Below, piece by piece: positions 52,359 through 64,000 of a stretch of 64,000 nucleotides of DNA. Numbering within the stretch: position 1 is the first letter of the stretch; each line of letters starts with the position of its first letter. Source of the DNA: Populus alba (taxonomy: Eukaryota; Streptophyta; Magnoliopsida; Malpighiales; Salicaceae). The stretch covers positions 15,673,154 to 15,737,153 of the forward strand of contig NC_133299.1 of assembly GCF_005239225.2 (NCBI RefSeq), given 5' to 3'. The notes beneath the pieces are model-generated. The model made no database searches and was not told where the DNA came from. It saw only the letters and a list, made by a program, of their open reading frames with translations. A program made the position numbers and the translations under genes.

Positions 52359-54155
52359 CATTCTGTATCCGTAAAGATTCAACAGTTGCAAATTTACAGA
52401 ACTTAGTTTAGAATGCCGCCTTCGCACTACAATTTCAACCGATGAACTGCGCTGGCCTTGTTTGTCTTCGGACTAGCTCACCTGATTAATGCTACGAATA
52501 CTAAAATCGTTCTGCCAGCTAACGTGTTGATATTTGATTGCTGCTATATCTTCTAAAATAAATAGGACAATTACACTAGTACTAAACTCTCAATTGAGTA
52601 CATGAACTTTAATTTTTTCAATCATATCAAAACATGTTGTCTCAATCAAGTACAAGGATTTTATTGTCCTGTATTTTGGTGCACCGACTCTTTCGGCCAT
52701 ACCAATTAATTATTTTTTTCGATTTATTTACTTATTTTATAACATGTTTTAATTTTTTTTATAAAACTCATAAATATTTATAAGATTTTTTCTTAATTAA
52801 TGTAAGGAAAAACTAACAGATTCTTATAAAATAATTGACTGGGATAATCGGAAAATTGGTGTACCAAAATGTGAAAAAAATAAAGCTTAGGTGTTTGATT
52901 GAGAAAAACTGAAAGTTAGAGCTCCACGTTGCGGAAAGGGTGTGCTTAAATGGAAAGAAAATTAAAATCAAGATATTCGAGTAAGAAAAGATGTACTTTA
53001 TTCAGCAAACCAGTTCCCTAGCTCCGAGTTGTTAAACCTGGCCAGTTTGGCAAGTTGCCGTTGAAAAACGTGTTTTTTTGTGTTTTTATGACTTATCAGA
53101 GTTTGTATACATGTCAATAATGTTTTTTAATTTTTTAAAAATTATTTTTAACATTAGCACATTAAAATAATTTAAAAACACTAAAAACATATTAATTTGA
53201 AGTTAATAAAAAATAAAAAAAATTTAAATTTTTTTAAAAAAATTTTTAAAACACAAAAAAAAACAAATAAATCCCTTGATTGACTTTATTGGGTCAATTT
53301 TTAATAAAGCTGATTGATTGGAAAACCTACTAGTTGGTTCATTGACTTGATGACCGAAACTATTTTCCAGTTTAATCCAATCAAGATAAAGAGAGCGTGT
53401 GTTTTTATCCTTGTTTTTAAAAATAAATTAAAAAACATGTGTTATTTCCTTGTTACGGGTATTTTTAACGAAGAGAAGCTGAAACTACCCCCTGTTTTAG
53501 CGTCCTGCAGAATCTGGCATGAAAAAGATCTATTAGTTCGAGGAACAAATCAACAGTCATCAAATGTCTCCAACTGCTGAGCAGCTGCAGCAAGAAATTA
53601 AGTTGTCGTCTAACAAGTAAATTTGAAGGAGCTCACATTCAGTTAAGGAAGCCACCTCCAATAAATTTAACCAAGATCATTTCTCACCAGGCTACTTTCT
53701 CGGTCATTCCGGCATTGGATTGGCGGCTAATGCCATGGGGTTACGGGAAAGTTACCGTTGAATTAGGTAATCAGCTGGGTTATACATGCGTTTAGGTAAA
53801 AAAAACAAAAAAAAAAAAAAAAACCCTGCCCCAGAATGATAAGAAGCAGACTAAATATCACACCTTGATTAAACAGTTTCATAAGCCAAGGCAAGTATAA
53901 ATTTTTGTTTTTTTCAGAAACCACTACTGTTACAATGATAGCTAGGAGGAAAGAAGAGCTAGTCACACCAAATTTGTTAACTAAAATTCTAAAACAATCG
54001 AAGTGCGAGGAACTTGGAATTAAGCACTTACATGAGAGCCTCTGTAGTCTTAGCCAGAAACTTCACCGCAAGATCGTCGTTCCGGAACTGGCTTCAAACA
54101 GAAATCTTAGCAGAAATCTCGATGTGGTAAGTGTGGCATATTAATTATGAGGTTT
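52357..54155. other. Intergenic repeat-bearing region
   Basis: Positions 53040-53270 have the texture of a short non-autonomous element, starting near ggccagtttggcaag and running into A/T-rich DNA with aaaaacatattaatttga. Frames at 53314-53580 and 53905-54144 (+) are not recognised. The 3' UTR of the LRR receptor kinase lies at the right edge. Confidence 0.35.
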
Positions 54156-56355
54156 TTATGTGTCTGATCCCTTGTTCTCCTCTGATGATGGGCGGTTCTC
54201 AGATTCAGATGGCCCGACTTCTTCAATCATCCTAACTACTTCTTCCATTGTAGGCCTCGTGTCTGGCACCACTGCCACACAAGCCATCGCTATTTGAAGC
54301 ATCTCTACCATCTCCTCTTCGATGTTCTGGTATCTCATTAGCTCCTCGTCAAACACTTCCGCTGTCCATTCCTCTCGAACAACAGACTGGACCCATCTTG
54401 GGAGATCAATCACATCATCGTGCCCCGGTGATTGAACTGGTGCTTTTCCCGTCAGCATCTCAAGGAGGACAACACCAAAACTGTAGACGTCAGATTTCTG
54501 AGTAGATTTTCGTGTATCAATCACTTCTGGAGCCCGGTAGCCTGCACTTCTTGATGGGACACTAGGGTAACTCAATAGAGGAGTTAAACCAAAATCTGAG
54601 ATGCATCCGTGGAGGTCTTGCATCAGGAGTACATTGGAGGACTTGATGTTGCCATGAATGAATTTCCCTCCACAAGCAGAATGGATATAGGCGATGCCTT
54701 TTGCAGTTTCGAGGCAGATCTTTACTCTGGATTCCCAATCTAGAGCAGTTCGTCCAACTTCCCTGTTTCCTGCAGGTCACATACGGAGAATTGTGATGAC
54801 AGGAGAAATCATACAATTAAAAATGATACAACTGCCATCAGAAATAGAGGAAGCCATTAGCCGTGTTCTTCATTTCAAATAATCCCAAGCTTAACACAAT
54901 CATCCTATCTTTTCACCAAAGTATGATGCAGATTAAATTCTTTGCACTTGTTTTTTTTATTTAAGCATGCTATACAAAGTCTAGTTATCGCTGATCAGTA
55001 CCGAAACATGCAAGAAAAGGAGCAAGTCTTGGAAAAGAAGGGAGAAAAGAACAAGATGGTAAGCGAAACATACCATGCAACACCGTGAAAAAGCTGCCAG
55101 ATGGTGCATAGTCATAAACCAAGAGTTTCTCATCCTTGGAGTAGTAATAAGCGCGAAGAGGCATGACATGTGGGTGCCGGGCTACACTCGCAACAATTTC
55201 CATCTGTTGCTCAAACTCCTTTTTCCCAACCACCACTTCTTTCAACCTCTTCACAGCCACCGTCATACCCTCCTCCAAGATGGCCTTATAGGTTGTCCCA
55301 TAACTCCCCTTTCCTAGCACTTCAGCTGAAGCTCTTAATAAATCCTCGAGGTCGAAATTGCAAGAACAACCTTCAAAAAACACCAGCTTGTTCTTCTCAG
55401 CTTCTTGCACCCCACTCCCAAAGTCTTTACTAGGCTTCTCAGTCCTTCCCCCCTTCCCCTTTAGCACACCATTACTTTCACCACTTTTTTTCTTCACACA
55501 GCAAACCACAATCATTACAAGTAGAAACAACAGCAATGCAGAACCTCCAGCTACAATACCAATGATATATCCCCTACTTAGTTTCTTCTTGGAGCCATCA
55601 CTTGGTCTTTTAGTCACTGTTGGAGGTGGTGGTAAGGAAGTGGGGCTCGGGGAAGGTGAAGGGGTAGATACATTACACAGTTTTAGTGGTGGTCCACATA
55701 GCATATTGTTCCCTTCAAAGGAGGAGGTAGGAAACTTTTGGAGGGCGGCTGGAATAGAACCATTCAAGAGATTGTGGCTCAAATTTAATTGCGTGAGCCC
55801 TGATGTATTCAATTCAGGTATGGGTCCCGAGAGTAAATTGTTTTGGAGGCTCAAGCTAGAAAGGTGTGTTAGATTTTGTATGGCAGCTGGAATAAGTCCA
55901 GTGAAGGAATTGAATGAAAGGTCAAGCATGCTAGTCCGGGGAGAGAAGGAAGATGGGATGTTACCTGAGAAATTATTATGTTGAAGATACATGGAGTGGA
56001 GCGAAGGAAGGGAGAGCAAATCTGCTGGGAGATCCCCGCTAAGGAAGTTGGACCGGAGACTGAGGATCGTTAGGGAATCCAGTTTCCCAAGTGTTTTGGC
56101 TGGAATAGGACCATAGAGTCCAACACCAGGGAGGTGGACAGCAACCACGCGGGAGCCTTTTGTGTTGCAAGTGATACCAACCCAAGAGGTGCATATTGGG
56201 ATACTAGATTTCCAGTTAAGTTTTGGGCTATGAGGAACTGCAGAAGCAAATTCAAGGAGGGCTTGTCTATCAGAAAGGAGGGAAGCCACACTATGGTGAA
56301 GGAAAAGCAGCAGTAAAGACCATGTCAAGGCCACAGAAAATGAGAGCATCATCAT
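54156..56355 (-). CDS. LRR receptor-like kinase of the At5g58300 type, probably catalytically impaired
   Basis: Two coding exons on the minus strand, 56355-55074 and 54769-54156, give 631 residues. Signal peptide at about 1-25, an LRR N-terminal cap, about five short LRRs, a Pro/Ser-rich linker ([16 protein letters not shown]), a transmembrane helix near 260-283, then a kinase domain with GKGSYG near 348 and VAVKRLK. The HRD motif is replaced by HGN ([10 protein letters not shown]), while DFG is kept (ISDFGL). This pattern defines the LRR III group often labelled probable inactive receptor kinase. Members are thought to signal through partners. The first of three consecutive ATGs is taken as start. 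A leader intron of 1.8 kb (56380-58180) is supported by a cag|g acceptor and a tag|gtttc donor. Confidence 0.93.
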
Positions 56356-56379
56356 AGAGTCTGCTGATGAAATGTCCAC

Positions 56380-58142
56380 CTGGGTGATTATCAATTCTCC
56401 ATTTTCCTGGCACAGCAAAAATACTTCTACAAATGAACTAATGCAGAATAATGACAATATAAAACGTTTCCTAGTTTATAAAAAGCATGACTAACAAAGC
56501 AAAGTAACTGCCACTCAATCACATATTAACAGAAAAAGAGCAAGAAAGCATAAAAACTCATGAACATTGGTCTTATATGACAAATGGTGCTGTAAAGAAG
56601 TTAAACAACAGCTACGGGCATTGATGCCAAGAGTCGTCTTCACGAAAGCTAACCTACCCTTAAATAAAACTAAGACTCATCACTAACTTATAATCCAGAG
56701 ATCAATCAACACTGACATCATCAAAAAGCATTTCGTATCCTTTTCCACTTGGATTCAACCGCCTGCTGTGAGCCCCATAATAACACTCAGGACCAAATGC
56801 TGTGAGCCCCATAATAACAGTCAGGACCGAATGCTTTGTTAGCCAGTAAAAGAAAAGCGGAAAAGGACATGATGTCATTCCAACATTTAAAGGAGCAAAT
56901 CTATGACATAGATAATCGTAGCCAGGAAGAGTCTTTGCTTTATCTTGCTGAAATAGTTTTCTCCTATGTTGTTTCCACCCTTGAGCATCCGTGTGTCCAA
57001 CATTGGACACTTGGATACGAGTATGGAAGCTCTGACACCCCAACTACATGGAAAAATGAAAGAAAACTTGAAAAAATAACCGAGTCAGGACATGGGTATG
57101 TGTATCAAACACACACACACCCCTGTCAAATATCAGATACCGGGTCCGAGCAGCATAGGTTTCACCTGCATAATCGTCTCAAAAGTTCTTCTAATTTCTA
57201 ACAAAGTCTCCCTAAACACACACAATCATGCCACAAACTCCAATTTTTCAAGGACATGGATCCAATGCGTAAAAGTATGAAACACATCAAAATCACCTAC
57301 TGGAAGGGACTAAGAAGAACAAAAAGAAAAAGCAAAAGAAATTCTCCTCCTTTCCATCCAAAATGATAAAGCAAAAGCAATTGAAGAACGTAATTTTTCA
57401 GCCTTCCCAACTTCTTCTAATCCTCAATTGCGTAAAGCCAGTTAGTAATCACCAATCCATGTGATCATAGAATAAGAATCAAAGCTAGCAAACTTCAAAT
57501 TCACTTAAAGGACTGATTAATTTCTTACACTGTATATAGTAACCTTTCAGAGTGAAGCAATCGGGAAAATTCGTCTCTTTTTTTAACCTGAAATATCTTA
57601 TTTATAGTTAAAATTTTCGGAATTAATTAAGCTTAATCAAACAGTGATTACAACAGCGCAGCAAAAAAAAGAAAAAAAGGGAAAATGTGGCAATCAAATT
57701 TCTTCAGTTTTCCTGCACTTTCTCAGTAACCAAAAAAGAAAAATTAACTTACGAATTCAAAATTCAAAAACATTAAATGCAAAGAATTTCTGTGTCAATC
57801 AAGCTTAATCCAACATAAAACACACATACACAAATACTTACATGCACACATAAGTATACTTCCACGTAAAAATACATACATACAGCCAAAAGATAATGCA
57901 CAGTGTAGCAATCAAACTTCCTGCATTTCTCAGCAATCGAACATGAAAAGTTGCGATTTCAAAATTCAAACAAATAAAATGTAAAGAAAAGTTGTATTTA
58001 CTTAATTAAGCTTTAACAAACCGAGACTATACACGCACGCACAATAATACAAAACGTCGTAATCAGATTTCTTCAATTTTCCTTATACACTTTGTCAGAA
58101 ACCAAACAGAAAAACTTCCGAATTAAAAGCACAACCAAATTC

Positions 58143-58173
<31 letters not shown>

Positions 58174-58180
58174 TTGAAAC
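56380..58180 (-). other. Probable leader intron of the LRR receptor kinase gene
   Basis: No coding sequence is visible. The region contains a 35-bp unit repeated twice in tandem (about 56763-56833, tgctgtgagccccataataa...) and several open frames without recognisable domains (56702-57043 minus, 56836-57201 plus). The boundaries are inferred from splice consensus, with the first leader exon at about 58181-58300. Confidence 0.45.
58144..58173. repeat. (GA)n microsatellite beside the leader of the LRR kinase gene
   Basis: An interrupted GA tract on the plus strand (CT on the gene's sense strand). It falls just inside the inferred leader intron, immediately after its donor. CT tracts are common around plant transcription starts. 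Confidence 0.8.
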
Positions 58181-58299
58181 CTAGATACGGATAAGAAACG
58201 AGAGCAGCGCAGCAGTCATAACCGTTAGAGGTAGTAGGAGAAAACAGTAAGCATTCAGGCAGCTAGCAAGGTAAAAGAAAAGGAAGGTTGTGTAGGTAG

Positions 58300-59000
58300 C
58301 CGAAGCTAAAGCTGTAACGGCATTGCTTCATAAACACGCTTCCTGCTGATTCTGTTTCTAATATTTTTAAATATTAGGCTTCATCGTCAAGCTAACGCTG
58401 TGGGCATAAGCCAGTGAGTGATCAGATCAGTAGCTTAATGCAGATCTCAATGATTAATTATCTGTTTCCCTTAATTAAGAGCAGGATTAATCACCCTTTT
58501 TTATTTAATTTCTAGTTTGATTAATTAGATAAAACCGCGATAATTAAGCACACATTTAATGGGACTGGTGAGCATTTATTCGGTGTTTAATTAATAATAA
58601 CAGGACAAACCACAGACAAGAGCTTTAATTATCGAATTGGCTTTGATCTGGTCACTTATCTATCACGGCTATATATAACCCGTCCAGACCGATTCGGTTC
58701 TTGGTCTAGGACTTAATAAGTCAACTCATAACCTAGTTGACTATGTTTATTTATTTTTTAAAATAAAATGATTTTAATTTATTTTTTAAAATTAAATTCC
58801 TAGCTAGATTAATCTTAAATTTTTTAATAAAAAGAAGTGATATTGTTGCATGTGATCTCTTATCGAGATAAGGTTACTTATCATATAAAGTACGCAGCTT
58901 TTGATTATTGTCTCAATTTAAAAAGACAAATATTATTTTATTAGAGACAATGATAGTTTTATTAGGTTCGTTCATATCGCCGAGGTTGATCGATCGAGCT
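58300..59000. other. Intergenic region between LRR kinase and PQQ-like locus
   Basis: AT-rich DNA with no credible coding frame. It must contain the LRR kinase promoter (upstream on its minus strand) and the 3' flank of the PQQ-like locus. Confidence 0.45.
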
Positions 59001-59008
59001 GCCGCTAA

Positions 59009-60955
59009 TTAGGCAACGCAGAAAGCATATAGAGAAGTTCCACCAGTCCAAGAAGGGTGGAACCTTGCCAGGCCAATTGAATAGCCATTTCCAAGATAGA
59101 TACACCCGTAACTTGCTGATACGCCGCCGTATACAGTCGCACCGGTGTCGTATGACCATAGAATATTGCCAGTTTTGGCATCCATTGCATAGATAGGGCC
59201 GTTGGGAGCCACCGATCCTGCAAAAAGTACATCATTTACTATTGTTACGGGTCCTTGAGCAGCTTCGTTGCTGGGGTTTGCTGTGGACCACAGTATTTGG
59301 CCTGAGTTTGCATCCAGAGCTACCCATGCTCCTACTGTTGTTGTCTGGTTCGACAGCGCCAGTGTGAACCTCTCTCGATTGCTGTTGGCAATGTTCGTAT
59401 ACACTGTCCTCTCATCTGTAGCTGCCCCCCATATCCCTCCTCCCTCCAAACCACCTGGTCATGCCAGCTACATAAATAGAAATCAGATCTTATGAGCGAA
59501 TGTTATGATCTTGAGAATGTACATTACTTGTTAGTGAAGAACCCTTTGGTTTTTCTATTATTTTTCATTAGTTTCGTGCTTACCTTAGACCAGACTATAG
59601 ATCCATCGTCTCGATCTAGAGCCCAGGCAAAGCCACTCTTTTGTACAGCCACTGCAACGTCACGTCTAGTTCGGTTAGCGGTGATGGTGAGCAACATGGG
59701 TGCCTCTCCAAAATCTGCATCCAGATTAGGCCCTGGAGGGCAATCGGGGTTGTTAGGAACCAAACATGCAAAGTAAAAAACATCATAGCCACTCAGTTTC
59801 GTTGACCATTTAATCCTTCCAGTATCGATATTGATAGCCAAAATTGAGTCGAAGTGGATATCTGGCCCGATGACAGGTCTGGCTGGGCTGGTTTTGTTGT
59901 CTGATTGTTTTGTGCTTCTTGGCACTGGGTCACTTCTCGAGGAGCCGTGTAGAGGTTCCCAGTTCCGACGTAAACCAGTCTCCTAGTTACATCAATAGCG
60001 GGGCTGCTTCCCCAAATGGCAGCTCCTGAGTAGCCTCCCAATTGGCCTTCGTTATCAGGTAGCGTGTATGTTCGCCATATGGTGGTGTCTGTCCGAACAT
60101 TTAGCTTTGCCATGCTACCTCGGAAAGTGCAGCACTGATTAGCAGGTAAACCTACTTCTAGTGACGAAACTCCAACATAGAAAGCTCTATGGAATAAAAA
60201 CGGAAAAGACAATTGATTTCTTGTGATGTTAGTGGTTGATTGTAGCACTATAAATGTATGTACCTAGAAATATAGTTGTTCACATGACTAACCCGTCGTA
60301 AAATGTTCCGGATTGCGTAATCTGTGCTCGAGGGCGTGGATCTAGTTGAGTAGACCACACAAGTCTCCCAGTGGCCCGTGTGACAGCAATCACTACAGCA
60401 GGCCCATAAATTCCAACAAGCAAGAGATCGTCGGCTATTGTCGGGGTTGATCTTGACACGGTCACGTTCACTACGATTCCGGTGCCATTCAGTCCGGTTA
60501 GCTGACCGAGGTTCTGCTTCCATATTAAAGCACCGTTGAATGCATTAACTGCATACAAAAATCCATTCCAAGATGGAAAATATACAACTCCATTGGCTAT
60601 TGCTGGAGTTGCAGATATGTCTTTACCGGCAAAGAACGTCCATTTTAGCTGCAAATTCTTAACTGTCAATCGATTGATTAGCACCTCTCCCTTTGCACTT
60701 CTTGTATTCCTAATATCAGCTCCATGATTTAGCCACTTCAATCACATGAAATTGGAGATTAGAATACTTGCAGCACGATAGATGACAGTAGGTAGCAATA
60801 ACTTGGCTTCGTTAGTAAAAAGAAACGAATGGAGTGGAAAGGATATTAGCACTTACAACTGCAGTAGCATCATCCATTGCAGGAAATAGGCATAGAACGA
60901 TGACAAGAAAGCCAATGGTACTGCTAAGATATTTCTTGGTCTCAAGATAAGCCAT
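59009..60955 (-). pseudogene. PQQ/beta-propeller (polyvinylalcohol dehydrogenase-like) gene with frameshift and stop
   Basis: Four exons on the minus strand are recognisable: 60955-60857 (signal peptide), 60735-60293, 60186-59584 and 59467-59009. Repeated propeller segments such as GVVYFPSWNGFLYAVNA and GAWVALDANSG place it with plant PQQ-repeat proteins annotated as polyvinylalcohol dehydrogenase-like. Two lesions are visible. In exon 3, near 59873-59879, the frame shifts: the upstream frame reads QPDLSSGQ while the continuing homology, GPDIHFDSI, is in another frame. Exon length agrees with a single missing base. In exon 4 the third codon is TGA (59461-59459), where the family has Gly in LAGPGGLEGGG. 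The splice sites are intact. Likely a recent pseudogene, or a real allele/assembly problem; two lesions make error less likely. Confidence 0.82.
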
Positions 60956-61003
60956 TTCAGCTGCAATATTCACCATTCAACGGGGGAGAAAATGAGAAGC
61001 TAG

Positions 61004-61007
<4 letters not shown>

Positions 61008-61038
<31 letters not shown>
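61008..61038. repeat. (TA)n microsatellite upstream of the PQQ-like locus
   Basis: A long perfect TA run about 50 bp upstream of the PQQ-like ATG on the minus strand. It may have served as a TATA region and is expected to be polymorphic. Confidence 0.85.
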
Positions 61039-61040
<2 letters not shown>

Positions 61041-61530
61041 GAACAAGTAACAGTTAACAGAATGAGTTCTGACTTTCCTCAAGGTTGGCCCTAATCAAGA
61101 CATAGGGAGGCGCCAAACAACATAAACTTTACTGTAGATCTATAGACTCTGATCATTCCATATGACGTCTATCCCTTTTGAATCTATGATCATTTGACTC
61201 TAACTTGCAACTTGCGAGGCCTAGCAGGCAAGTTTTCAATGATTTCTAGCCCTTCTTTTCAGTCAGCTAGATAAATACAGTTACATTTCAAACCATTCCA
61301 TGATCTTCCAGAAAAGCTCTCTTTGCTCTTCAAAAGACCTTTTTGAAACGTCTTAAAGATATGTTTATGTTAGGGATACGTCTTCTCAATCTTTGAGCTA
61401 ACCATTTTGATTCGAGCATTAAGTCAATACGAAGTGATGTTGGTCTTATTATCGCTTAATTCAACCACCTAAGCCAAGGAGGTCCAGGGAGCTACTACTT
61501 CACTGGTAGAATTTGATGCAAAAGGTTTTG

Positions 61531-62735
61531 ATCAATTGGATATAAATTATATTTTAACTAATTTTGTTATTTTTCTCTTTCTTTTTGAATTTTTAGTTTA
61601 TTTTTGTTATTTTTTCCTATTTAAGTTAGGGTTTTAATTTTTCTATTTGTAAATGTATATTTTCTAGCATATTTAAAAAGTCATGAATCCTATTAAAAAT
61701 ACATACTTAGAGAAAATTATTTAATAATAAAATACAAATTAGGATTATGATTATGAGACCCTATTCTGATTTCATAACTATGTTAGCTGGTAATAGAATT
61801 ATGTTAAAAAACCTAGAAAATATATTTTTACACTAGATAGACATGTCCTAACCTAAAAAGTACTCGGGTTGCACCTAATAATTTTTTTAAAATAAAAATA
61901 AATATAATTTTTAATTTAATTATTCCATTGCAATCAATTTTTTTATGAGAAACTGTTAGTCTAGTTCTATAATGATTCACTAACTACCACGAACTCAAAT
62001 TTGAGAAGCCTTGAAATTAGACCTAGAAGATAAAGTTTATCACTTTTTTTATTTTTCCTATTTAATTTTATATTTTCAGCCTTAGTTTTCGATTTGTTTT
62101 CATTTCTATTATCTATTTACAGATTTTGGTTTTTCTTCCTTGTAAGGAGTGATTTCAAACCTATTTAAAAAGTTTTAATTCTTTTAAAAGAGACGTAGGA
62201 TTGCACAAAGAAATTATTAATAAAACTATGATTAGGGATATCGTGTTCTAGAGACTCTTTTCTGAAATTGTCTCCCTTGTTCTTTAAATCTTGTTCTTTT
62301 AATAGTATTGAACAATTAGTGGTGCATCTATCATAATTGAATAATGTGGAAAACACAGCAAACTTGTTTATAGACTAGCATGACAGAGTTAAGTCAAGAA
62401 AAAGGCTTATTCACTCAAACAAATAGTTTGAAAAAAAATACCTCATAATTTTCAATTTGAAAGATCTTTAAATTAGGATTGAAAGATGTTGTTTGATATA
62501 ATTTTGTTAATTTCCTTTTTATTTTTGAATTTTTAGTTTATTTTTGGACTTTTTTGTTGTTTTTTCTATTTAATTTAGAGTTTTAATTTTTGTACTTGTA
62601 AAGGTATATTTTCTAACCTATTTAAAAAGTTATTAACCTATTAAAGAAACAAAATACTTGAGAGAAAATTATTTAATAATAATATAAAAAATTAGGTTTC
62701 TGGTTATGAGATCTTATTCTGATATCATAGCTATT
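61531..62735. repeat. Three diverged copies of a 250-bp T-rich unit
   Basis: Segments at about 61531-61797, 62035-62270 and 62487-62735 share, in order, ttgaatttttagtttattttt, cctatttaa, tatttaaaaagt and attatgattatgaga-like blocks. The first and third are closest. They may be remains of a terminal-repeat element. No coding sequence lies between them. Confidence 0.5.
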
Positions 62736-62736
62736 G

Positions 62737-64000
62737 TGATGTTTTGTAAGTTGTTTAAATGATAGGATTGTATGTAAGTTTGGGTTAGCATAGGTTTGGA
62801 ACCTTGGAGGGAAATCTTACATATGTGCCGGTCATGGATCCGGAAATCAGGTCGTGACAAACTTTGTATCAGAGCTTTAGGTTAAAGAAATAATAATATA
62901 GTTAATTTCATAATAAGTGGAGCATTAGGATTCGTATCGTCTTGTTTGTTGTTTTTGAAATTTTAAATTCTCATCAAGCATGTCTTCTTCCTTGTGATAT
63001 ATATTCTTTCCTATAATTCTGTGATAATTATCATGCTATTGTTCTAGCATGACTTAAGTGCTCTCACTTTTATTTTAGAAAATGCCGAGGAATAGATGAA
63101 TAGCTGATACTATTAGAGTAGATGATGATCAGGATGATGTCCCTATTATGCAGTTGAGAACTGCAAGACAGAGAAGGAGGCATGATGCACCCGTGCCTCA
63201 ACATGTTGAGGAGGTACCTCCACCGGTGGAGAAAGAGCCTCAGGAGATAGAAGAGGAAGATATGGTTGATGAAACAGGTGTGGGGGTAGCTGACCCTGAG
63301 CCTGTTACAGAGGTTCAGCAACTTAGCCAGGTTGTGCGGACCTGGATAGAGTTTACTATGGAGAGAGATAAGATGAGGGATAGAGATATACCCTCGACAT
63401 CCCACATTGTTCAGGGAGTTAATGTGCCATTGAATGACTTTATGAAGTTGGCACCTCCTATTTTTACTGGGATGGACAGTTCAGAGGATCCTCAGAGGTT
63501 CCTAGATGACATTTGGCGACGATGTGAACCTTTGGGATGTACAGACCACCGAGCTGTGAGTTTGGCATCGTTCAGGTTGGAAGGACATGTGGTTATCTCT
63601 TGGTTTGAGTCTAGGAAAAAAGCAAGACCAGTAGAGGCTCAGTGGACATGGAAGGAGTTTAGCTTCATGTTCTTAGACAGGTTTTTCCCTCAGAGCGTCA
63701 GGGATGCTCGACTTTATGAGTTTGAGAGGCTATCTCAGGGGAGCATGACAGTGGATGAGTATGATCTGAAGTTCACTCAGCTGTCTAGGTATACAGAACA
63801 TCTTCTACCCACTGAGGAGTGGAGGGTGAAGAGGTTTATTAGAGGACTCAAATCCTCTATGTATATGGTGATGGTGTCACAGGTGTTTCCATCCTACTCA
63901 GTTGTTGTTAGCGCCAAGTTGATAGAGGCGCGAGAAATAGAGGACATGACTGCTGGCCAGTCTAAGAGGCCTAGAGATAAGGGTTAGTCTTTTAGGCAAC
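62737..64000 (+). mobile_element. 5' part of a Ty3/gypsy LTR retrotransposon (Tekay/Del-like), cut by the window end
   Basis: An LTR-like end terminates in gtcgtgaca at 62859. It is followed by tttgtatcagagc (about 62864-62875), a near match to the initiator-Met tRNA primer-binding site. A gag region begins at 63082. The LTR itself is either short (from tgtgatg at 62737) or truncated by the repeats before it. pol and the 3' LTR would lie beyond 64000. Assignment to the Tekay/Del chromovirus clade rests on the gag and LTR-end style. Confidence 0.75.
63082..63987 (+). pseudogene. Disrupted gag of the gypsy element
   Basis: The frame carries the retrotransposon gag domain (WKEFSFMFLDRFFPQ and similar segments) in its second half and an acidic N-terminal region. 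Two in-frame stops break it: TGA at codon 6 (63097-63099) and TAG at 63985-63987, before any zinc knuckle appears. The open part from 63148 is 279 codons. The element is therefore probably non-autonomous, though otherwise little decayed. Confidence 0.8.

Noticed and set aside
55358..55984. 208-codon plus-strand open frame
   Set aside because: It lies entirely antisense to exon 1 of the LRR receptor kinase and reads as Ser/Pro/Phe-rich shadow sequence.
56836..57201. 121-codon plus-strand open frame
   Set aside because: Low-information sequence in the inferred leader intron on the opposite strand of the LRR kinase gene; no domain recognised.
59569..60741. Reading the PQQ-like locus as an intact gene by adding an extra intron to avoid the frameshift
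   Set aside because: The only GT...AG pair near the shift would give an intron of about 14 nt, too short to splice, and the stop in exon 4 would remain.

Overview
This is a plant nuclear window. It has intron-rich genes with canonical GT/AG junctions, AT-rich intergenic DNA, microsatellites, MITE-like repeats and a chromovirus-type Ty3/gypsy fragment. Protein sequences and repeat texture resemble a woody eudicot, most likely a Salicaceae species (Populus or Salix). That assignment is inference; no species marker was tested.

Layout. 1-8.7 kb is repeat-rich DNA without a convincing gene. 8.8-12.6 kb (+) is an S6K-type AGC kinase, followed 671 bp later by an STN8-type thylakoid kinase (13.3-15.6 kb, +). 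17.4-19.4 kb (-) is a GH5 beta-mannanase closest to MAN6. 20.9-22.1 kb is a repeat block ending in a Helitron-like 3' terminus. 24.2-26.9 kb (+) is an intronless FERONIA receptor kinase. 29.4-29.7 kb (-) is a two-exon relic of an h9-type thioredoxin gene. The intact thioredoxin gene lies at 30.9-35.3 kb (-), with a duplicated first intron and a TRIM-like insertion in its second. 37.9-39.4 kb (-) is a UBC8/UBC28-class E2 enzyme. 40-42 kb is repeats, including an 0.8-kb foldback MITE. 43.0-48.8 kb (+) is a 14-exon coiled-coil gene with eight consecutive 63-nt exons. 49.5-52.3 kb (+) is an ER-type UDP-sugar transporter (UTR3 class). 54.2-56.4 kb (-) is an LRR receptor kinase lacking the catalytic Asp. 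59.0-61.0 kb (-) is a PQQ/beta-propeller dehydrogenase-like gene with a frameshift and a stop codon. The window ends in a partial gypsy element with a disrupted gag.

The genes do not form one pathway and no gene cluster is evident. Loose themes are kinase signalling (S6K, STN8, FER, LRR-RLK), wall polysaccharide biology (MAN6, FER as wall sensor, UTR3 supplying UDP-sugars to the ER) and protein homeostasis (UTR3 with an ERSE-like promoter motif, E2 enzyme, thioredoxin).

I saw no convincing previously undescribed system. The most interesting structures are the 21-codon exon array of the coiled-coil gene, its recent exon duplication, and several nested duplications. Exon boundaries were set by reading frame, splice consensus and remembered family alignments, without transcript evidence.
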